NCBI RefSeq assembly: GCF_024397915.1
Contig: NZ_CP073347.1
Location: 4,092,001 to 4,156,000, forward strand
Source of the DNA: Marinobacterium rhizophilum
Lineage (GTDB): Bacteria; Pseudomonadota; Gammaproteobacteria; Pseudomonadales; Balneatricaceae
DNA length: 64,000 nucleotides
Direction of reading: 5' to 3'
The notes under the pieces are model-generated. The model did not search any database. It was not told the origin of the DNA and was given only the letters and a program-made list of their open reading frames with translations. Shown one piece after another: positions 58,371-64,000 of the stretch (positions are counted from its first letter, which is position 1; the number at the start of each line of letters is the position of its first letter). The translations under genes and the position numbers were made by a program.

Positions 58371-61300
58371 TTAAATGTTGCGCAGGTTGCTCAGTTCCCG
58401 CACGACGACGGACAGCATGGGCAGGTCCGGTGTGTCGCTGCTGCGTATTTCACTAAACAGCTGCTGCAGGTGTTGCAGGATGGGCCCGCTCTGGGTCTGC
58501 CAGCTTTGCAGGCGCTGATCCAGATCATCGCAGTTTTTGATGCCGCTGAGTACTGCCGCGCACGCCTGAAATAGGGCACCATCGACTTCCAGCGACAGGG
58601 CACGGCGCGCCTTGCGCTGCCAGAGGTCGCGTTCCGGCAGCGCGAGGATCATTTTGCGCAGCGGACTCAGTTCCAGGTGTTGCTCCAGGGTGAAGTAGAC
58701 ACGACTGGCGGTCTTGCTGTCCTGGTCGCTTTTGAGGCACAGCGCCACGATTTCCAGCCCGCGGGACAGGTTGGACAGGCCCGCCAGGCGCAGGGCCAGG
58801 GCGGCGGGCAGTCCTGCGTCCTGCAGGGCCTGGCTGTCCTGCTGCAGGCGCGCCTGCTCCGTGCTGTCGAGGTAGGGCACCAGGACGGTACTGGCTTCGG
58901 TGACGCTACTGCCGTAGCGGGTCAGCAGGTCGGCGATATCCAGCCTGTTGCCATGGGTGCGCAGCAGCCAGAGGCTGGTGCGTTCGAGCAGCGAATGGAT
59001 GCGCAGCAGCTGGCGGCGGAACAGGCTGTCGTCCAGCTGGTATTCAAAGCATTCGAGCTCGCGCCAGATGGCAGGCATATCCAGCAGCTGATGGGCGACC
59101 ACCCAGGCGCGCAAGGCATCCAGCGCACTGCAGTGGGCTTCGCCCTGCAGGTAGCTGACCAGCGTCGAGCCCATGCGGTTGCAGATCAGGTTGGTACTGT
59201 GGGTGGCGGTCAGCTGGGCATGCAGCGGGTGCTGCGCCAGGGCGTCACCAAAGCGCTGCTGAATCGCGGGCGGGAAGTAGTTGTGCAACTCCCTGGCGAG
59301 CCAGGCATCCTCGCCGATACCGTCTTCGATCAGCTGGTCACACAGCCACAGTTTGCTGTAGGACAGCAACACGGCAATTTCGGGCCTTGTCAGCCCCTGA
59401 CCGTTACGGGCGAGCTCATCCAGTTGCTCGTCGCTTGGCAGGTACTCCAGCTTGCGATTGAGGCGGCCGGCCTTTTCCAGCAGCTGGATCAGGCGCCGGT
59501 GGTCGTTGATGCGCTTTGGCGCCACCTGGTTGGCGGCGCTGAGAATCTGGCACTGGCCGTAGCTGTGACGCAGCACCAGGCGGGCGATGTCCTCGGTCAT
59601 GCTTTCGAGCAGCGGGTTGCGCTCGTCCGCGCCGAGCGTTCCGGCGAGTACCTGCTGGTCGAGCAGGATCTTGAGGTTGACCTCGTGGTCGGACGAGTCG
59701 ACTCCACCGGCATTGTCGATGGCATCGGTGTTGATCAGGCCGCCCTGGCGCGCGAACTCGATGCGGGCCCGCTGGGTCAGGCCCAGGTTGCCGCCCTCGC
59801 CGATCACCTTGACCCGCAGTTCATTGGCATCGACGCGCAGGTTGTCGTTGTTGCGATCCCCCACCTGCTCGTGGGTTTCGCCGCTGGCCTTGATATAGGT
59901 GCCAATGCCACCATTCCACAGCAGGTCCAGCGGCGCCTTGAGAAGGACCCGGATCAGTTCGTTGGGGGTAAAGCGGGTCTGTTCGGTGCCAAGGGCTGCC
60001 TGGGCTTCGGGGCTGAGGTCGATATGCTTGGCACTGCGCTTGTAGAGCCCGCCACCGGCCGAAACCAGGCTCTGGTCATAGTCGGACCAGCTGGAGCCTG
60101 GCAGCTCGAACAGGCGCTTGCGCTCCGGCCAGCTGGCATCGGCGTTGGGTGTCGGGTCGATAAATATATGCTGGTGGTTGAAGGCGGCCACCAGGCAGAT
60201 ATGGCGCGACAGCAGCATACCGTTACCGAAGACATCTCCGGCCATGTCGCCGATGCCGACGACGCTGAAATCCTCGCTCTGGCAGTTGCGGTTCTGCTCG
60301 CGGAACAGGCGCTTGACCGATTCCCAGCCACCCCGGGCGGTGATGCCCATCTTCTTGTGGTCATAGCCATTGCTGCCCCCGGATGCAAAGGCATCGCCGA
60401 GCCAGAAACCGTATTCGGCGCTGATGCGGTTGGCGATATCGGAGAAGGTGGCGGTGCCCTTGTCGGCGGCAACCACCAGGTAGGGGTCCGGGCCGTCGTG
60501 GCAGACAACGCTGTCCGGCGAGACGATATCATCGCCGACGCGGTTGTCGGTGATGTCGAGCAGACCGCGAATAAAGGTCTCGTAGCAGCGGACCACCTCG
60601 GCCTGGATGGCGTTGCGATCGCCTCCGGGCGGCAACTGCTTGGGGACGAAGCCGCCCTTGGCGCCGACCGGCACGATCACCGAGTTCTTGACCATCTGGG
60701 CTTTTACCAGTCCCAGTACTTCGGTACGGAAATCCTCGCGCCGATCCGACCAGCGCAGGCCGCCGCGGGCGATGGGACCGGCGCGCAGGTGTACCCCTTC
60801 AACCCAGGGGGCGTAGACGAAAATCTCGAAGGCCGGGCGCGGTTCCGGGGCGAAGCTCAGGGCGCGGGTATTGAGCTTGAAAGACAGGTAGCCCTTTTCC
60901 CGCTCGTCGTCGGCCTGGTAGTAGTTGGTACGCAGCATGGCATTCACGACGCCCAGGTAATGGCGCAGGATGCGGTCTTCATCGAGATTCTCGACGTTCT
61001 CCAGTGCCGCCAGGATATCGGCGCCAACGAGCTGCCCCAGTGCCTGGCTGCTGGGCGGCGCTTCGGGGTCGAAGCGGGCCTGGAACAGGGCCAGCAGCTG
61101 CAGGCAGATATCCGGATTGCGGCACAGCGCCTGCTCGATATAGTGCTGGCTAAACGGCAGTCCCAGTTGCAGCAGGTACTTGCACAGCGCGCGCAGCAGC
61201 GTGACCTGGTGGTAGGAGATGCCGGCCCCCAGAATCAGCTGGTTGAAGCGGTCATCCTCCAGTTCGCCGTAATAGGTGCGGATAAAACTCTGCTGGAACT

Positions 61301-63191
61301 GCTCGCGCAGACTGGCGTTGCCAAGGTCGAATTCGGTCTCGCTGTCCAGGCGAAAGTCGATGATCCAGAAGGCCTGATCGGCCTCGCCGCCAATGACGTA
61401 GGGCGTTGCATCCAGTACCCGGACACCGAGATGCTCCAGAATCGGCAGTACATCGGACAGCGCCAGGCTGTGGCCGCGCCCCAGGACCTTGAAGCGCACG
61501 GGTCCCGTATCAAGGCGGTACAGCTGGGTGGTGAGGGCGGCCTGCAGGGCGTTGAGCTCGCGGATGTCCGCCACCGCCGTGCGAGGGCTGTGGTTTTCGC
61601 GGTAGGCGGCGGGGAACAGGGGACCGAAGCGCTCGAACAGGCGATTGGCTTCGGCTTCATCGAAGGCGTCCTGCAGGGCCTGGTGCAGCTTGTCCTGCCA
61701 GCTCTGGATGGCATCGGCGATCAGGCCGCGCAGCTGCGCGAGGCTGTATTCCTGGCGATGGGCCTGCTTGCAGTGAATGCTGAACTGGATCATGGCCAGC
61801 GGCTGCTCGCTCAGGCGCACGCTGTATTCGGCACTGTGGCCCTGCAGTTGTCGCAGCAGTATGTCCTGTACGCGGATGCGCACGTTAGTGGTGTACTGGT
61901 CTCGCGGCACCAGCATCATGACATTGATAAAGCGGCCATAGCTGTCGGGACGCAGGAAGACGCCAAAACGACGCTGCTCGACGCACTCCAGCATGCCATG
62001 GATGGTGTCGTGCAGCTGGTCGTAACTGGCCTGCAGCAGCTCGTCCCGCGGGTAGCCATAGATGATATGGCGCAGTGCCTTGTAGCCGTGGGTGTCGTCC
62101 GGCATGCCCGAAGCATCCAGCAGGCGTTGCACATGCTGGCGGATGCGCGGGATCTGGGTAATGGGAGTGTCGTAAGCCTTGCTGGAATAGAGGCCGAAAA
62201 AACGCCACTCACCGATCACTTCGCCCGTCGGGGTGGTTTTCTTGACGCCAATGTAATCGAAGTGGGCCTGTTGCTGCACAGTGGAGCGGGTGGACGATTT
62301 GGTCAGCACCAGCACCTGGGGGGCTTCGAGCTGTCGGCTGAAATGGTCGTCCAGCTCCAGGGTGCGCTGGGCATCGGAGACGGGGTCGCGGAAGCAGCCC
62401 AGGCCGCTGCCTTCTTCATACGTCAGTCGGTAGCGCTTGCCCGCGATGGACTCGACCCGGTAGAAGCGAAAGCCGACAAACAGGAAGTTGCCGCTGGCCA
62501 TCCAGCGCAGCAGTGCCACGGCCTCCTGGTTGTCCTCGCACCGGTTGCAGACCTCACTTTGCTCGCACCAGCTCGCGGCTTCCTCGACCCGCGCCAACAG
62601 GGGCTTCCAGTCTTCCACCGTATAGCGCACATCGAGCAGAACCTGTTGCAGGCGCGATTCAATATGCGCCAGGACTTCGGCGCTGGTCTGGCGGTCGATC
62701 TCAAAACGCACCAGGGTTTCGATGCACTGGCCGGCCGGAACGGGACCGCCGCTGTTCTCGCAATACTGCAGCAGCCGGCCCTGGTCGTCCCGTTCGGCAC
62801 GGTAAATCGGGTAGACCTGGCGGTGAATGCCCAGGCCCTGACGCGCGAGCTCCGTGGCGCAGCTGGCGACGATAAAGGGCATGTCGTCCATCACGATTTC
62901 AATAATGCTGTGGGAACTGTGCCAATGGTTGCGCTGCGGATCCGGGTTATAGGCCCGCACCAGGGTTTGTTGCGGGTCGCGCCGCTGCAGGCTGTGCCAG
63001 ATATCGAGCAGGGCGCCGTAGCGATCCTGTGCTGTCATGCCGGGGTCGCTGGTGGCACTGTCGGCCTGCGGGTGGAAAACATGGTTGCACAGGCGCTGCA
63101 GCTGGGTGGCCTCGGTGCCGGTATGGTGGGCGCTGATCAGGGCCTGCAGGTCGGCTTCGATAGGGCTGGGGTGTGCGGAGTTCAGATCCAT
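58371..63191 (-). CDS. gdhB: NAD-dependent glutamate dehydrogenase, large (L_1600-type)
   Basis: 1,606 residues, close to the roughly 1,620-residue Pseudomonas GdhB. It deaminates glutamate to 2-oxoglutarate. The long N-terminal regulatory part (ACT-like regions) is followed by the catalytic domain at about 770-1210: RAGPIARGGLRWSDRREDFR, LVKAQMVKNSVIVPVGAKGG with the catalytic Lys, and GDMAGDVFGNGMLLS in the NAD-binding region. Just 18 bases before astC, it probably shares a transcript with it, so glutamate from arginine can be oxidised. In Pseudomonas GdhB is arginine-induced. Confidence 0.95.
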   Translation of the reverse strand: MDLNSAHPSPIEADLQALISAHHTGTEATQLQRLCNHVFHPQADSATSDPGMTAQDRYGALLDIWHSLQRRDPQQTLVRAYNPDPQRNHWHSSHSIIEIVMDDMPFIVASCATELARQGLGIHRQVYPIYRAERDDQGRLLQYCENSGGPVPAGQCIETLVRFEIDRQTSAEVLAHIESRLQQVLLDVRYTVEDWKPLLARVEEAASWCEQSEVCNRCEDNQEAVALLRWMASGNFLFVGFRFYRVESIAGKRYRLTYEEGSGLGCFRDPVSDAQRTLELDDHFSRQLEAPQVLVLTKSSTRSTVQQQAHFDYIGVKKTTPTGEVIGEWRFFGLYSSKAYDTPITQIPRIRQHVQRLLDASGMPDDTHGYKALRHIIYGYPRDELLQASYDQLHDTIHGMLECVEQRRFGVFLRPDSYGRFINVMMLVPRDQYTTNVRIRVQDILLRQLQGHSAEYSVRLSEQPLAMIQFSIHCKQAHRQEYSLAQLRGLIADAIQSWQDKLHQALQDAFDEAEANRLFERFGPLFPAAYRENHSPRTAVADIRELNALQAALTTQLYRLDTGPVRFKVLGRGHSLALSDVLPILEHLGVRVLDATPYVIGGEADQAFWIIDFRLDSETEFDLGNASLREQFQQSFIRTYYGELEDDRFNQLILGAGISYHQVTLLRALCKYLLQLGLPFSQHYIEQALCRNPDICLQLLALFQARFDPEAPPSSQALGQLVGADILAALENVENLDEDRILRHYLGVVNAMLRTNYYQADDEREKGYLSFKLNTRALSFAPEPRPAFEIFVYAPWVEGVHLRAGPIARGGLRWSDRREDFRTEVLGLVKAQMVKNSVIVPVGAKGGFVPKQLPPGGDRNAIQAEVVRCYETFIRGLLDITDNRVGDDIVSPDSVVCHDGPDPYLVVAADKGTATFSDIANRISAEYGFWLGDAFASGGSNGYDHKKMGITARGGWESVKRLFREQNRNCQSEDFSVVGIGDMAGDVFGNGMLLSRHICLVAAFNHQHIFIDPTPNADASWPERKRLFELPGSSWSDYDQSLVSAGGGLYKRSAKHIDLSPEAQAALGTEQTRFTPNELIRVLLKAPLDLLWNGGIGTYIKASGETHEQVGDRNNDNLRVDANELRVKVIGEGGNLGLTQRARIEFARQGGLINTDAIDNAGGVDSSDHEVNLKILLDQQVLAGTLGADERNPLLESMTEDIARLVLRHSYGQCQILSAANQVAPKRINDHRRLIQLLEKAGRLNRKLEYLPSDEQLDELARNGQGLTRPEIAVLLSYSKLWLCDQLIEDGIGEDAWLARELHNYFPPAIQQRFGDALAQHPLHAQLTATHSTNLICNRMGSTLVSYLQGEAHCSALDALRAWVVAHQLLDMPAIWRELECFEYQLDDSLFRRQLLRIHSLLERTSLWLLRTHGNRLDIADLLTRYGSSVTEASTVLVPYLDSTEQARLQQDSQALQDAGLPAALALRLAGLSNLSRGLEIVALCLKSDQDSKTASRVYFTLEQHLELSPLRKMILALPERDLWQRKARRALSLEVDGALFQACAAVLSGIKNCDDLDQRLQSWQTQSGPILQHLQQLFSEIRSSDTPDLPMLSVVVRELSNLRNI

Positions 63192-63298
63192 GGCTCTCGG
63201 CTTTGTTATCCAGTGGGCCCGCTAAGTATCAGTCAGGATTGCCGACTTCGACAGTCGAGGCCACCGATAAGCCCGGGCAAGGGTCTGCACCGGGTGCA

Positions 63299-63327
63299 AC
63301 CGGACCTGCGGCGGAGGCAGGTCCGGT
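63299..63327. other. Perfect 11-bp-stem hairpin between cynX-like gene and gdhB
   Basis: ACCGGACCTGC and GCAGGTCCGGT pair without mismatch around a 7-base loop. It lies after the MFS stop codon on the minus strand, but no U-run follows. Confidence 0.6.
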
Positions 63328-63373
63328 GGGGTAAACCGGGAGTTCGGGTGCGGCAAGGCGTGGATGCTGGTGC

Positions 63374-64000
63374 TTAGATCGGGGCGCGGCGCGCACTGTC
63401 GGCGCTGACAAACCCGGGCCGGCCGGCGTACCAGCCACAGCCCAGCTGTATCAGCTGCAGCAGCACAAGCAGCTGCAGGGCCAGGCTCCAGTTGCCCATC
63501 TGGTCATTGATCAGCCCCAGGGTCATGGGGCCGAAGGCGGCGAGCAGGTAGCCGATGGACTGCGCCATGGCGGACAGGCTGGTCGCTTCAACATGGCTTT
63601 GGGTGCGCAGGCCAAAGAGCGCCAGCGCAAAGCTCAGGGAGGCCGAGCCACTGAGCCCCAGCAAGGCGGCCCACAGAATGGGGGATGCCGTGGGTGCCAG
63701 CCAGAGGCCACACAGGCCCGCGCCGCCGAGCAGGAATACCGCCAGGGCCAGCGGGCGCTGGTCTTTCATGCGGGCGGCGATCATGGGGGTCAGCAGGTTG
63801 GCAGGGATGCCGGCCAGGCTGATCATGGAGGTAGCAAAGCCGGCAGCTTCGTCTGCCAGGCCTGCATCCATCAGGATCTTGGGCAGCCAGGTGGCGATGG
63901 AGTAAAAGAAAAAGGACTGTAGGCCCATGAAAACAGTCAGGGCCCAGGCTGTTGGGTCGCGCCAGAGCGTGACCCGTGTGCTGGGTCCTGGCGCCTCCTG
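63374..64000 (-). CDS. CynX/NimT-type MFS transporter (5' end beyond window)
   Basis: The C-terminal 208 residues of a 12-helix transporter; the frame is open to the right edge, so the start is outside. The cut region reads TLWRDPTAWALTVFMGLQSF, then FFYSIATWLPKILMDAGLAD, which is the middle signature of CynX/NimT (cyanate / 2-nitroimidazole) transporters, and ends VSADSARRAPI. Substrate not determined. It is upstream of gdhB on the same strand, 182 bp apart. Confidence 0.88.
   Translation of the reverse strand, partial: QEAPGPSTRVTLWRDPTAWALTVFMGLQSFFFYSIATWLPKILMDAGLADEAAGFATSMISLAGIPANLLTPMIAARMKDQRPLALAVFLLGGAGLCGLWLAPTASPILWAALLGLSGSASLSFALALFGLRTQSHVEATSLSAMAQSIGYLLAAFGPMTLGLINDQMGNWSLALQLLVLLQLIQLGCGWYAGRPGFVSADSARRAPI

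Noticed and set aside
58677..63377. An open reading frame of 1,566 codons on the plus strand, antisense to gdhB
   Set aside because: It is the complementary shadow of gdhB, which has all family motifs and an ordinary start. The antisense protein is rich in Gln/Ala/Val repeats as expected from GC-rich third-position bias and matches no family.

Overview
The window comes from a GC-rich (about 60%) gammaproteobacterial chromosome. It carries glnA-ntrBC with sigma-54/NtrC signals, a gpmI-envC-ctpA-yibQ block divergent from yibN-grxC-secB, type IV minor pilins, a Pseudomonas-type NAD-glutamate dehydrogenase beside ast genes, and TRAP and TTT transporter genes. Together these suggest a marine Oceanospirillales-like (Oceanospirillaceae / Marinobacterium-like) organism. 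That placement is inference from gene content. No rRNA, tRNA or CRISPR was seen.

Layout. 1-821: start of an MFS transporter gene that runs off the left edge. 941-7014: a more AT-rich block with tctA, tctB, tctC, a cytoplasmic-type sulfatase and a divergent lysR. The block lies between a truncated copy of the 3' end of an AGE-family epimerase gene (941-1157) and the intact gene (7350-8576). 7350-15298: one LacI-controlled operon on the minus strand encoding the repressor, an ABC sugar importer (binding protein, two permeases, ATPase), a GH63-like glycosidase and an AGE-family sugar isomerase. Two LacI-type operators lie at its promoter, one filling the -35/-10 spacer. I propose it imports and breaks down a glycoside such as mannosyl- or glucosylglycerate. 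15627-22225: typA, glnA and ntrBC, with an excellent sigma-54 promoter and NtrC sites. 22494-26119: a small holin-like protein, a cold-shock/DUF1294 protein, trmL, an H-NS-like protein and an orphan ParA-like ATPase.

27004-33212: an amino-acid catabolic set (fused indolepyruvate/2-oxoacid ferredoxin oxidoreductase, Leu/Phe/Val-type dehydrogenase, NSS-family Na+ symporter). 33550-41131: OsmC-YcaO protein, a lytic transglycosylase with a large unassigned N-terminal part, TspO, CorA, ytoQ with two tandem truncated copies of its 3' end, and a hypothetical. 41444-45289: minor pilin operon fimT/U-pilV-pilW-pilE-pilX without pilY1. A 165-bp inverted-repeat-bounded insertion lengthens the PilV leader in frame, and PilW and PilX have unusual C-terminal extensions. 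45364-47926: a MbcA/ParS-like orphan, three decayed genes (TRAP DctM tail, DUF2848, amidase) and a YkgJ-type protein. 48022-54481: secB-grxC-yibN and, divergently, gpmI-envC-ctpA-yibQ (carbon metabolism, redox, export, cell separation). 54478-63191: gdhB, astC, an M20 hydrolase and astB, an arginine-to-glutamate catabolic module. 63374-64000: C-terminal part of a CynX/NimT-type MFS transporter.

Several intergenic regions hold short tandem arrays (heptamers of CCTTGNN or CACCAAT type, and a CCCTTT hexamer), two of them preceded by the same 11-mer.
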